From Thermoguttaceae bacterium (GTDB taxonomy: Bacteria > Planctomycetota > Planctomycetia > Pirellulales > Thermoguttaceae): a stretch of DNA of 52,199 nt. The notes beneath the pieces were generated by a model. The model searched no databases and had not been told where the DNA came from. It saw only the letters and a list, made by a program, of their open reading frames with translations. Where the stretch lies: NCBI GenBank assembly GCA_017454585.1, contig JAFTCU010000352.1:1-52199 (forward strand), read 5' to 3'. Positions 15,233 through 23,503 of this stretch are shown here, piece by piece. Made by a program: the position numbers and the translations under genes. Position 1 is the stretch's first letter. Every line of letters begins with the position of its first letter.

Positions 15233-17212
15233 ATGGTACCGAAAAAATCAAACTACTGGGACCAGATTTTCGCGAATCAGGCCCCCGAAGCGGATGACGC
15301 TTCTCCAAATGAAGAAAATGCTCCCGATCTCACTGAAACGTCAGATACGCAGGAACATGACAAAAATGTCCGTGAAATTCTTTTCGAGGAAGAAAACCCC
15401 GATGCTGCTCCAGCCGCCGCGCTGCAAAAGGAATTTGAGCTGGAAACTCCCTCAGGATCAACCGTGCTGGAAAACGAAGACTGCACCGTAAATGATTCTC
15501 AGGACGATGATCCTTTCTCCGGTTGGACTCAAACGACAAAAACCTACTCTTCTCTGAATTTCAATGAGGAGGAACCGCAGGATGCGGAGGAAGATTCTGA
15601 TTTTCAGAACGAATCAGAAGAGGCTGAAGAAAACCAGCCTGTCGAAATCCTGACGAACGAAATCGCGGAGGACGAGGCTAAAGAGGAAGCGGAAACCGAA
15701 GAGGAAGAATCTGAGGAAACCACTGAATCTGATGAAGAAACCGACGCTGAAGAAGCCCCCAGCGAGCCGATTCTTTCTGAAGACGGTTCACTCCGAATCA
15801 CGCTGAATCGCTACGAACATCCAGCCAAAGGTTTTGGTTTTGGACTTCTGGAGGAAGCTGAAGAAGCGGAAACGGAAGAAGTGGAAGAGGAAACCGTTCA
15901 GGCCGAAGCTCCTGACGAAGAAGTTGAAGTGGCCGAAGAACCGGAAACTCAAGTCGCTCCTCCTGGATTGGATTCCTGGGGAAGCCTGGCCTTTGAACTT
16001 GGTTTGCCCGTAACCATTCCGGAAACTGCCGCTCCAAAGGCTTCCGCCAAATCAAAAAAAGAAGAAAAATCACCCAAATCGGTCAAGGAAGAAAAAGGTT
16101 CCAAATCACGTGGTTCGGAAGATAATATTCCCAAATTGGAATCAAAAATCGTGATCGACCTGGACGACGAAGATCTTATTTCGCCTGAAAACGTTTTCGC
16201 GGATTCAGGCAAAGAAGCACGTTCAAGCCGAGGTGACGCTCCGGAACACGGCCGCCGGAAAGACAAGGAATCTGTTTCTGATTTCGGATTCAAACAGGTT
16301 TCAATCCCGGAAATGGATGAACTCACCGAAGTGATTCCACCCAGACGCCGCCGCAAGGGAAATGCCGGTCAGGAATCCTCAGCAAATGAAAAGAAAGCCG
16401 AGGCCATCGGCGCGATCGTGGCTGGAGTCGTCGCAAGCAAAGCGAAGGATGAAGTGGACAAATCAGGTCGCAAGTCCTCCAAAAACCGTTCCTCCCGCCC
16501 GGAAATTCAGGAGGAGGAAGCCCCTGTTTCTCGCCGCGAACGTTCCCGCCGCTCCCGCAGACCACAAGTGGAAGAAGTTCCACTGGACGATTTCGTGACC
16601 GACGAAGACCTCACCCCTCAGGTCGTTCAGGAAGACGATGAGGAAGAAACCGCAGTCCCGAACGGTGCGCGTTCTCGCCGCCGCCGTCGTTCCCAGCACG
16701 AAAAAATGGAACAGGCGAAAACTCGTGCCGCAGCTCAGGCCGAAGAAGATGACGACGATGAAAGCGAAACTGAAGAAGTTTCATTCCAGCCGAAAAAACG
16801 TTCTCGCCGTGATGGGCGAAATCGTTTCCGTGAGGAACTGGAAGACGAAAAGAGTGAGTGGCTGGATGCAGAGGAAGAGACTGAGGACGAGGAAGATGAG
16901 GAAGAAGAAATTCCGCGTTCCCGCCGTCAGCGTCGTTCAGGTCGCTCGGGAAGCAGAAACCGGTTCCAGGAAGACCGGGCAGACGAAGATTTCGAGGATG
17001 AAGAAGACCACGTCTTCACGGAAGTCAAGGACGATGACGAAGACGAGGAAGATGATGAGTGGGAAACCGATTTCTCCCAGCATGATGTGCCGGGCTGGCG
17101 TTACACCATTGATTTCATCGTGAATTCCAACCTCAAAGCTCGTAAACGTGAACCTTCCAGTATGGTGGAAAACATCGCCCGAATGAACAAACGGGGTGGA
17201 AAGCGGAAATAG
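15233..17212 (+). CDS. Large acidic low-complexity protein with conserved-looking C-terminus
   Basis: A 659-residue protein dominated by Glu, Asp, Ser and Arg. Residues 1-230 are very acidic; around 250-300 it becomes Lys/Ser-rich; from about 360 to 600 acidic blocks alternate with basic patches such as SRRRRRS and SRRSRR. Only two parts look folded: a small hydrophobic stretch (about 245-265, GSLAFELGLPVTIPE) and the C-terminus (about 612-645, GWRYTIDFIVNSNLKARKRE). No signal peptide or membrane segment is seen, so it is probably cytoplasmic. Alternating charge could suit RNA or protein condensates; this is speculation. The start lacks a ribosome site. Confidence 0.7.
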   Translation: MVPKKSNYWDQIFANQAPEADDASPNEENAPDLTETSDTQEHDKNVREILFEEENPDAAPAAALQKEFELETPSGSTVLENEDCTVNDSQDDDPFSGWTQTTKTYSSLNFNEEEPQDAEEDSDFQNESEEAEENQPVEILTNEIAEDEAKEEAETEEEESEETTESDEETDAEEAPSEPILSEDGSLRITLNRYEHPAKGFGFGLLEEAEEAETEEVEEETVQAEAPDEEVEVAEEPETQVAPPGLDSWGSLAFELGLPVTIPETAAPKASAKSKKEEKSPKSVKEEKGSKSRGSEDNIPKLESKIVIDLDDEDLISPENVFADSGKEARSSRGDAPEHGRRKDKESVSDFGFKQVSIPEMDELTEVIPPRRRRKGNAGQESSANEKKAEAIGAIVAGVVASKAKDEVDKSGRKSSKNRSSRPEIQEEEAPVSRRERSRRSRRPQVEEVPLDDFVTDEDLTPQVVQEDDEEETAVPNGARSRRRRRSQHEKMEQAKTRAAAQAEEDDDDESETEEVSFQPKKRSRRDGRNRFREELEDEKSEWLDAEEETEDEEDEEEEIPRSRRQRRSGRSGSRNRFQEDRADEDFEDEEDHVFTEVKDDDEDEEDDEWETDFSQHDVPGWRYTIDFIVNSNLKARKREPSSMVENIARMNKRGGKRK

Positions 17213-17276
17213 TTCAATTTCAAAAAAGTTCTGCTTGAAACCATTCGTCGAGTGTTTCTGTGGAAGTAAGACAGCA

Positions 17277-17307
17277 GGGAGGGCCTGACAAGAGGTTCCT
17301 CCCTTTT
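17277..17307 (+). terminator. Terminator of the acidic protein gene
   Basis: Stem GGGAGG (17277-17282)/CCTCCC (17298-17303) followed by a run of T. Confidence 0.75.
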
Positions 17308-17344
17308 TCTTTGTTTTTTCTGTTTTTTGCCGTTAAATCTTTTG

Positions 17345-17396
17345 CATTTTACCCATTTAAAATAACCGGACATTTTATCTATTTTAAATAACCGGA
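17345..17396. repeat. 26-bp tandem duplication
   Basis: Two adjacent 26-bp copies (17345-17370 and 17371-17396) share CATTTTA...AAATAACCGGA with a few differences. Further ACCGG words follow at 17399-17440. It could mark repeated binding sites or slippage. It lies in the 392-base gap 17213-17604. Confidence 0.55.
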
Positions 17397-17457
17397 ACAA
17401 CCGGTACAGTCTGACGGAAGATTTGGAAAAACCGGAATAATCCCTACAAATTAACTT

Positions 17458-17604
17458 TTGGAAAATTTCAGGGAGTCCGAAATACTAAATAAGAAAAAAC
17501 CATTCCCGTTTTTTTCTGACAGAAATGGCAATCCGCCGCGAAAAGGTTGAAGCAGGGAGGCTTCAAGGCAAGCGGTGACTTAATTTTTGGTAAAGGATGA
17601 CCGA
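17458..17604 (+). promoter_or_regulatory. Promoter and hairpin leader of the 17605 gene
   Basis: TTGGAA (17458-17463) and AATACT (17481-17486) with a 17-base spacer may be the promoter. The leader then contains a perfect 7-bp hairpin TTGAAGC-AGGGAG-GCTTCAA (17547-17566) nested in a possible outer pair CCGC/GCGG (17533-17536 and 17572-17575). I do not recognise it as a known riboswitch. Confidence 0.35.
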
Positions 17605-18516
17605 ATGAAGCGGTTTACGAAATTTTCACGGTTAATTTTAGGATTTGTGAGTCTTTTTCTTTTGAACTCACTGATTTCCACCTCCGTACAAAGCCAGACT
17701 CTGTACGCGACGGCTCCCGCAGCAGAAACCCAGATCCTCGGTGTGACCGACTATAAAAATCCATCGGTTTCCAATCAAACCAAAAAGGAAATTTTGAGGC
17801 AAATTCCTTTCAAAACGCTTTCTCCGGAGGCACAGGCTCGAGTCCGTCAGGTCGTAAGCTCGACGACAATGTACCGTCGTTTGCCGGTCCAGGTCGTTCC
17901 GTGCGAAAAAGAAATGTACGATTTCATGACGCGCCACCCGGAAACAATGGTCAACATCTGGGAGTTGATGGAAGTCAGCAAGATGCGGCTCGTAGAGCTC
18001 AAGCCAGGCACATTCTACCTGGAAGATGGAGCCGGGACCCGCGGAAAGGCCGAATATTTATATAAATCGCCGGATATGTTGATCCTTTACGTTTTTGGGA
18101 CCTACGAAGGTATTCCCTTCCCCAAAAAGGTCAACGGTTCCGGATTGATCATTCTTCAAAACCAGCAGTTGAAGGACGCAAACGGGAAGAATCTGCTGGC
18201 GGTGCGTCTGGATGCGTTCATGTGCATTGAAAACGATGGCGTGGAAGCACTGGCCAAAACGTTCCAGCCGCTCGTTGGAAAAGTCGCCGACCACAATTTG
18301 AACCAAATCGTAGGTTTTCTGAGTGAACTTTCGGAAACGACACTGAAAAATGGAATTGGAGTCGCTGGTATGGCACGCCGGCTGCATCGCCTCAGTCCCG
18401 AAGTTCAGCAGGAATTCGCGGAAGTCGCGCTGCTGACCTCGACCCGAAGCACGGAGCCAACTACGATGCCGCTCCAGTATCAACCCTATCCAGCGGTTGG
18501 AAATCAGGTCGAATAA
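17605..18516 (+). CDS. Exported protein of unknown function
   Basis: A 303-residue protein starting at ATG 17605 behind AAAGGATG. Residues 1-31 form a signal peptide (SRLILGFVSLFLLNSLIST...VQSQ). The mature part is a mixed alpha/beta domain without a motif I recognise: VVPCEKEMYDFMTRHPE, a YLEDGAGTRGKAEYLYKSPD beta section and GIPFPKKVNGSGLIILQ, then a helical tail (about 220-275). It stands alone between two intergenic regions. An envelope function is inferred only from the signal peptide. Confidence 0.75.
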   Translation: MKRFTKFSRLILGFVSLFLLNSLISTSVQSQTLYATAPAAETQILGVTDYKNPSVSNQTKKEILRQIPFKTLSPEAQARVRQVVSSTTMYRRLPVQVVPCEKEMYDFMTRHPETMVNIWELMEVSKMRLVELKPGTFYLEDGAGTRGKAEYLYKSPDMLILYVFGTYEGIPFPKKVNGSGLIILQNQQLKDANGKNLLAVRLDAFMCIENDGVEALAKTFQPLVGKVADHNLNQIVGFLSELSETTLKNGIGVAGMARRLHRLSPEVQQEFAEVALLTSTRSTEPTTMPLQYQPYPAVGNQVE

Positions 18517-18592
18517 GAAAAACGCAAACGGGGGACACACGTCCCCCGGAAATTTTTTAAAACCTACCCAATTTCAGTCAAAACCGTCTAAT

Positions 18593-19633
18593 CTAACGGA
18601 TTTCTTTCAATTCCCTCAGCCATTCTATGGAGCGGCGGATCCCCTCGCGAACCGGCACCGGATCGTAGCCAAGTTCCCGCCGGGCTTTGTCGCAGGAAAA
18701 CTCCCAATCCGCCAAAAACGTTTTGACCCAGCCGGGCGTGATTTTCGGGTAGATCCCGAAGGTCTCAGCCATGAATTTCAGGAGATTCGCGACGCATAAC
18801 GGGATGATTTTGTAAATCGGGAGCTGGAACCGCTTCCGGCCGTACTCTTCGCCGACGGTTTTGAAGAACTCGCCCAGCGTGTAGTTTTCGCTCCCCAGAA
18901 TGTACTTCTGACCGATTCGGCCTTTTTCAAGCGCCAGGATGTGACCTTCCGCGACGTCATCGACCAGAACGTAATTTCCGACGTTGCGCCCGTAATTCAG
19001 CAGGATCGGGAAAGTCCCGTTGCAGTACTGACGGATCAAATCGACCACGGCGTTCGACTCGGAGAGCTGCCCCGGCCCGAATACCCGCGTTGGGTTCACG
19101 ATGACCAGCGGCAAATGTTCCTTTTCGATCCACTCGAACGCTTTTTTTTCTGCGATCGATTTGGTTTCTTCGTACTCGGTAAAATACCGGTCCGTGATCC
19201 GTTCCATTTCCTCATCACCGCAAACTCCCGGCGGTGTTGGTCCGAGCGTCACGATGGTCGAAGTCCAGACGATGCGTTCAATATTATGCGCCTTGGCCGC
19301 CCTAAAAACGTTTTCCATTGCGTCAATATTGAATCGGGTAAAGATCGTTTTATCTTTCGACCAGTTTTTGGCGTACGCAGCGAGATGAAGTACGAAATCA
19401 CAACCAGTCATGGCTTTAAAAACGGAGTCGTAATCGCAAACATCCCCCTGAAAGTATTCAAAATTCGGGTGGTCCCAGAGTTCTTCCGGTGGGGTCGAGC
19501 AGCCACGCGGGTATGTGGGTTTCTCACGACGGGCAAATCCTCGAACACTGTAACCTCTCGCGAGAAGTTTCTCCACGATTTTCGTTCCAATCAGACCGGT
19601 CGCACCGGTAACCAAGACTTTTTTAACGTTCAT
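18593..19633 (-). CDS. NAD-dependent epimerase/dehydratase (extended SDR)
   Basis: Extended short-chain dehydrogenase acting on a nucleotide sugar or similar substrate. The 346 residues have the NAD-binding GATGLIG (10-16), Asp-Val after the third strand (GDVCDYDS), LHLAAYA, a conserved Ser/Thr stretch (TSTIVTLG, 124-131) and the catalytic pair Tyr154/Lys158 (YEETK). Overall it resembles the HpnA/dihydroflavonol-reductase-like branch. No hopanoid or sugar gene is next to it, so the substrate is open. No clear ribosome site. GroES lies upstream on the same strand. Confidence 0.85.
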   Translation of the reverse strand: MNVKKVLVTGATGLIGTKIVEKLLARGYSVRGFARREKPTYPRGCSTPPEELWDHPNFEYFQGDVCDYDSVFKAMTGCDFVLHLAAYAKNWSKDKTIFTRFNIDAMENVFRAAKAHNIERIVWTSTIVTLGPTPPGVCGDEEMERITDRYFTEYEETKSIAEKKAFEWIEKEHLPLVIVNPTRVFGPGQLSESNAVVDLIRQYCNGTFPILLNYGRNVGNYVLVDDVAEGHILALEKGRIGQKYILGSENYTLGEFFKTVGEEYGRKRFQLPIYKIIPLCVANLLKFMAETFGIYPKITPGWVKTFLADWEFSCDKARRELGYDPVPVREGIRRSIEWLRELKEIR

Positions 19634-19658
19634 TTTTTGAATCGGAAATCAGAATAAC

Positions 19659-19946
19659 TCAGCCGATGACCGCCAAAATCTCAGATTCATTCAGAATCAG
19701 GTACTCTTCGCCATTCAGAGTAATTTTGCAGCCGAAATACTTCTCAAAAAGTACTTTATCGCCCTCACAAACCTGGAGCGGAGCATGCGTTCCGTCTTCC
19801 AAAAGCTTACCGTCACCCACCGCGAGTACTTTTCCCTGAGCAGGTTTTTCAGTCGCGGAATCCGGCAGCGCAATGCCGCCAGCCGTTACAGTTTCAGCTT
19901 CCATTTGACGAACGATTACTTTTTCTCCCAGCGGAACGAGTTTCAT
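19659..19946 (-). CDS. groS: Co-chaperonin GroES
   Basis: Forms the seven-membered lid of the GroEL folding chamber. The 95 residues match the family: VPLGEKVIVRQ at the start, the mobile loop AETVTAGGIALPDSA (18-32), GKVLAVGDG and EEYLILNESEILAVI at the end. AGGAGG precedes the ATG. groEL does not follow; the next gene on this strand is an epimerase 26 bases away. No CIRCE element is visible in the 213-base upstream gap. Confidence 0.95.
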   Translation of the reverse strand: MKLVPLGEKVIVRQMEAETVTAGGIALPDSATEKPAQGKVLAVGDGKLLEDGTHAPLQVCEGDKVLFEKYFGCKITLNGEEYLILNESEILAVIG

Positions 19947-20159
19947 ATTTTCCTCCTGGACTAAAACATCCTAATTAAAAATAAAAATTTCTCTATTAGT
20001 ATTTTCCCCCATAATCACTAAAAACTCAAGGACTCACATGGAGTTTTAGGGAAATAAACGGGGAAGTGTTCCAGTTAAACAAGATAAACGGGTTTTAAGG
20101 GACACGGCTTCTACTGGCAAACAACCTCGAAAAGGGAAGCTAAAATCTCTGCACCCCTG

Positions 20160-21209
20160 TTATTTGTACCATTCATCCAGTACTGCCATGAGCTGTTCCC
20201 GCGTATGAAAACGAATAAACGCCTCGCGGACCGATTCAAATTCCGGGTGGCGCTGCGCGTACTTGATGCAAAACTTTTTCATGTTGAACGCAGCCCGTTT
20301 CTCGCCGTACAATTCGACGGCAAGAGCGAAATGCTCCTCGATAACCGCTCTCTGTTCCTCAAGCGTCGGTGGCGGAGGAAGAGGCCGGTCCGCGGCCAAC
20401 TCGCGCAAGTCGCTGAAGATCCAGGGGTTTCCGATCGCCCCTCGTGCAATCGTCACGCCGTTGATGCCGGTTTCGTGCATCATGCGCACGCAGTCCATCG
20501 CGGTGAAAAGGTCGCCGCTCCCCAAAATCGTCACTTCGGGCGCGTACTCCCGCAGCTCGCGCAGGAACGTCCAGTCGCTGTTCCCGGCATACCGCTGGAG
20601 GACCGTCCGGGGATGGATCGTAAAAACATCGATTCCCAAGCGACGCGCACCGTCAAAAATCTCGAAAAATTTGTCCCGGCTTTCCTGCGAATCGTCCAGG
20701 CCACGCCGCATTTTGATTGAAACCGGAACGTCAGCGGGGACCGCGTCACGCACGCTCCGCACGATCGCCAGCGCCATTTCCGGCTGGCAGAGGTGGAAAC
20801 CGCCGCGATGCCGGCCGAGGATCTTCTTGACCGGGCAGCCGAAATTAATGTCGATCCAGTCGAAGCCCCAATCCAGAACCCTCCGCGCAGCCGCGGTGAA
20901 TTCTTCCGGCGCCACCCCCATGAGCTGCGCCCCGACCGGGTGGTCGTCCTCCTCGCAGCGCAGAAACCGGCGGGCTTTTTTACCCTTGGTGACGGAAACG
21001 ATGAACTCGTCGAGCATCACCTCGCTGATCGTGGCCGACGCTCCATGACGCCGCGCGATTTGCCGCTCGGCCCAGTCACTCACGCCGCTCAGCGCCGCCT
21101 GAATGCACGGGAAACCGATCGGGATCGAGCCGATTTTTAACTCCGGGAAACGAAACCCCGCGGGGTACTCGGTGGAGGAAAGCGGATTGGGTTTTACGTC
21201 GTAGTTCAT
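20160..21209 (-). CDS. tRNA-dihydrouridine synthase
   Basis: FMN-dependent enzyme that reduces uridine in the tRNA D-loop. The 349 residues include the active-site motif INFGCPVKKI with catalytic Cys125, IKMRRG, FTIHPRT and the FMN phosphate loop GVTIARGAIGNPWIF. The sequence after the active Cys (GRHRGG) is nearer DusC than DusB, so I give no letter. It starts ten bases after the rlmKL stop codon and is probably cotranscribed with it. Confidence 0.92.
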   Translation of the reverse strand: MNYDVKPNPLSSTEYPAGFRFPELKIGSIPIGFPCIQAALSGVSDWAERQIARRHGASATISEVMLDEFIVSVTKGKKARRFLRCEEDDHPVGAQLMGVAPEEFTAAARRVLDWGFDWIDINFGCPVKKILGRHRGGFHLCQPEMALAIVRSVRDAVPADVPVSIKMRRGLDDSQESRDKFFEIFDGARRLGIDVFTIHPRTVLQRYAGNSDWTFLRELREYAPEVTILGSGDLFTAMDCVRMMHETGINGVTIARGAIGNPWIFSDLRELAADRPLPPPPTLEEQRAVIEEHFALAVELYGEKRAAFNMKKFCIKYAQRHPEFESVREAFIRFHTREQLMAVLDEWYK

Positions 21210-21219
21210 TCTTAGGCTT

Positions 21220-23370
21220 TTACTCGTCTTTTTTCACCATGCGCCAGCATCGGTGGATCCGCTTGTTCCGAAAGTCTTCCGGGACTGTTCGATTGGAAAT
21301 TTCGCGGATGGAAACGCCCTGGATCGCGTCCTCGTCGAGCTTGAACCGCCGATTATTATTCGAAAAGTAAATGACGCCGCCGGGGGCCAAATGGGAAATC
21401 AGCAGGTTCAGCATTTCCGCGTGGTCCCTCTGAACGTCCCAGTCGTAGAGGTCTTTACTGTTCGAAAAGGTCTGCGGGTCGAGCACAACAAGATCGAAAA
21501 TTTCATCGTCGTACAGCGCATTCAGGAAGCGAAAAACGTCGCTGCGCACGTACTCAAACTGGGGCCCGCGGAAGCCGTTCAGCTCCATATTATCCTGCGC
21601 CCAGTCGAGGTACGTGTTGGAAAGGTCCACGGTCGTGACGGACTGCGCGCCCCCCGCCGCCGCATAGACGCTGAACGAGCCGGTGTAGGCGAAAAGGTTC
21701 AGGAAACGTTTTCCTGCCGCCTCTTTTCGGACCATCTCCCGCGTGAGGCGGTGGTCAAGAAAGAGCCCGGTGTCGAGGTAGTCCGAGAGGTTCACGAAGA
21801 ATTTCAGGCCCCCTTCGTACGCTTCAATGACGAAGTGGCGCGTGTCCCAACGCTCGTACTGCGACGCGCCCCGCTGGCGCTGACGGCGTTTCACGAAGAT
21901 TTTTTCCTTCGGAACTTCCAAAACCCGACCGGCGATTTCGACCATCAGGTCCATCCACTGCCCCTGCTGCGCGGCATTCCGGTCGTTCGGGCGGTCGTAC
22001 TCCGCGATGTGCAGGCAGTCCTCGTACCGGTCGATCGCCAGCGGGATCTCCGGAATGTCCCGGTCGTAAACCCGGAAACACGTAATTCCCCGCTTCGTCG
22101 GCCAGCGGCGCAAGTGGTGGTTCAGCTTTTCCAGCCGGCGCTCAAAATCTTTGGCGGAGTTTTTGACCGAATCACTCAAACCACCGAAAACGCCGCGAAT
22201 CGGCTGGGAAGATGGCTGAGAAATTTCTTCAGAAGGCTCAGTCTCCTTGGGCGGGCGTGGGCCGAAAAACTGGTAGTACGTACATTCCAGCCGCGAATTG
22301 TAAATTTTGCGACGGCGTGACGCTTCCTGACCGATCAGCCGCTCAAAGTCCGGGAATGCCGTGTAGATGTAATGCGACCAGGTCGGGAGCTTCTGCAGAA
22401 TCGACGGGATCGCGAAATAAAGGGCCTTCAGCTTGGAATATTCGCCGATCCATTTCCCGTACGGCGGGTTCATGATCGTGCAGCCGTACTCGTCGGAGGA
22501 CTCGGTTTTGAGGAAATCGCGGCACTCGAAGCGCACGTCGTTCGAAACGCCCGCCATTTGCGCGTGGTACCGGGCCATTTCGACGGCGTCCGGGTCCAGG
22601 TCGCAGCCGAAAATCGGGGCCGGAATATCGGGAAGAATCGCCTCCTTCGCCGCCAGACGTACATCGACCCAGTCCTGAAACGGGATTTGGTTCCACGTTT
22701 CCGAGATGAAATTTCTTTTCAGGCCCGGCGCGATATTTCGGCCAATGAGCGCCGCCTCGATCGGGATCGTGCCCGAGCCGCAGAAGGGGTCGAGGAGCGG
22801 GCGCTCGCGGTTCCAGTAGCTCAGCAGGACCAGCCCGGCGGCGAGCGTTTCGCGCAGCGGAGCGGCCCCGACCAGCTTCCTGTAGCCGCGGCGGTGAAGC
22901 CCTTCCCCCGTCGTGTCGATCGTGAGGGTGGCGCGGTCCTTCAGAAGCGAAATTTCTACCGGGTATTTCGGCCCATCCTCCGGCAAAGTTTCGGTCTTCC
23001 AGGCTTTTTGCAGGCGCGTCACGATCGCCTTTTTCACGACTCCCTGCACGGCCGGAACGCTCGAAAGCGTGGAGCGCACGCTTCGCCCATCGACCGGGAA
23101 GCAGGCGTTTTTCGGAAGCCACCGCTCCCACGGCAGTTCGACCGTCTGGTCAAAAAGCTGGCCGAAATCTTCGCACGGGAACTCCCCGACGCGGATCAGC
23201 ACGTGCCCCGCGCAGCGCAAGTGAATATTGGCCCGGCAAATGTCGCGTTCCGTGCCCGTGAAAAGCGTCCGCCCGACTTCAATATTTTTCGGTTCGTAGC
23301 CGAGATTCTGGAGTTCACGGGCGACGACCGATTCCAGGCCCATGGTGGAAGTGGCGATGATTTCAATCAT
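21220..23370 (-). CDS. rlmL: Bifunctional 23S rRNA methyltransferase RlmKL
   Basis: Two fused methyltransferases that make m2G2445 and m7G2069 in 23S rRNA. The order is: N-terminal THUMP region (about 1-155), the RlmL catalytic domain with LLDPFCGSGTIPIEAALIGR (about 195-215) and NPPYGKW, then a linker and the C-terminal RlmK domain with FLNLFAYTGSFSVYAA and VVLDPQTF. About 716 residues, as expected for the full fusion. I prefer ATG 23370, since the family begins at this point; a GTG at 23385 would add five residues. Neither has a good ribosome site. It begins directly behind the waaA terminator. Confidence 0.93.
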   Translation of the reverse strand: MIEIIATSTMGLESVVARELQNLGYEPKNIEVGRTLFTGTERDICRANIHLRCAGHVLIRVGEFPCEDFGQLFDQTVELPWERWLPKNACFPVDGRSVRSTLSSVPAVQGVVKKAIVTRLQKAWKTETLPEDGPKYPVEISLLKDRATLTIDTTGEGLHRRGYRKLVGAAPLRETLAAGLVLLSYWNRERPLLDPFCGSGTIPIEAALIGRNIAPGLKRNFISETWNQIPFQDWVDVRLAAKEAILPDIPAPIFGCDLDPDAVEMARYHAQMAGVSNDVRFECRDFLKTESSDEYGCTIMNPPYGKWIGEYSKLKALYFAIPSILQKLPTWSHYIYTAFPDFERLIGQEASRRRKIYNSRLECTYYQFFGPRPPKETEPSEEISQPSSQPIRGVFGGLSDSVKNSAKDFERRLEKLNHHLRRWPTKRGITCFRVYDRDIPEIPLAIDRYEDCLHIAEYDRPNDRNAAQQGQWMDLMVEIAGRVLEVPKEKIFVKRRQRQRGASQYERWDTRHFVIEAYEGGLKFFVNLSDYLDTGLFLDHRLTREMVRKEAAGKRFLNLFAYTGSFSVYAAAGGAQSVTTVDLSNTYLDWAQDNMELNGFRGPQFEYVRSDVFRFLNALYDDEIFDLVVLDPQTFSNSKDLYDWDVQRDHAEMLNLLISHLAPGGVIYFSNNNRRFKLDEDAIQGVSIREISNRTVPEDFRNKRIHRCWRMVKKDE

Positions 23371-23388
23371 ATTTTGTGACCGCACAAA

Positions 23389-23422
23389 AAAATAAAAGCC
23401 GAAAAAATCCAGCTTTTATTTT
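23389..23422 (-). terminator. Terminator between waaA and rlmL
   Basis: An 11-bp perfect stem AAAATAAAAGC (23389-23399)/GCTTTTATTTT (23412-23422). On the minus strand it ends waaA transcription just before rlmL; A/T runs on both sides make it usable in either direction. Confidence 0.75.
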
Positions 23423-23503
23423 AACAAAGAATAAACGGAACGTCAAGGAGGGTGGAAGGGGCTTTTTGAACGCCCGACAACCCCCCTCCACTGCGCCGAA
23501 ATT

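Noticed and set aside
19947..20159. A CIRCE heat-shock operator upstream of groES
   Set aside because: I searched for TTAGCACTC and GAGTGCTAA and found neither.
20100..20160. A small structured RNA before the dus stop region
   Set aside because: The sequence lacks the conserved SRP RNA or tmRNA words and has no clear long stem.
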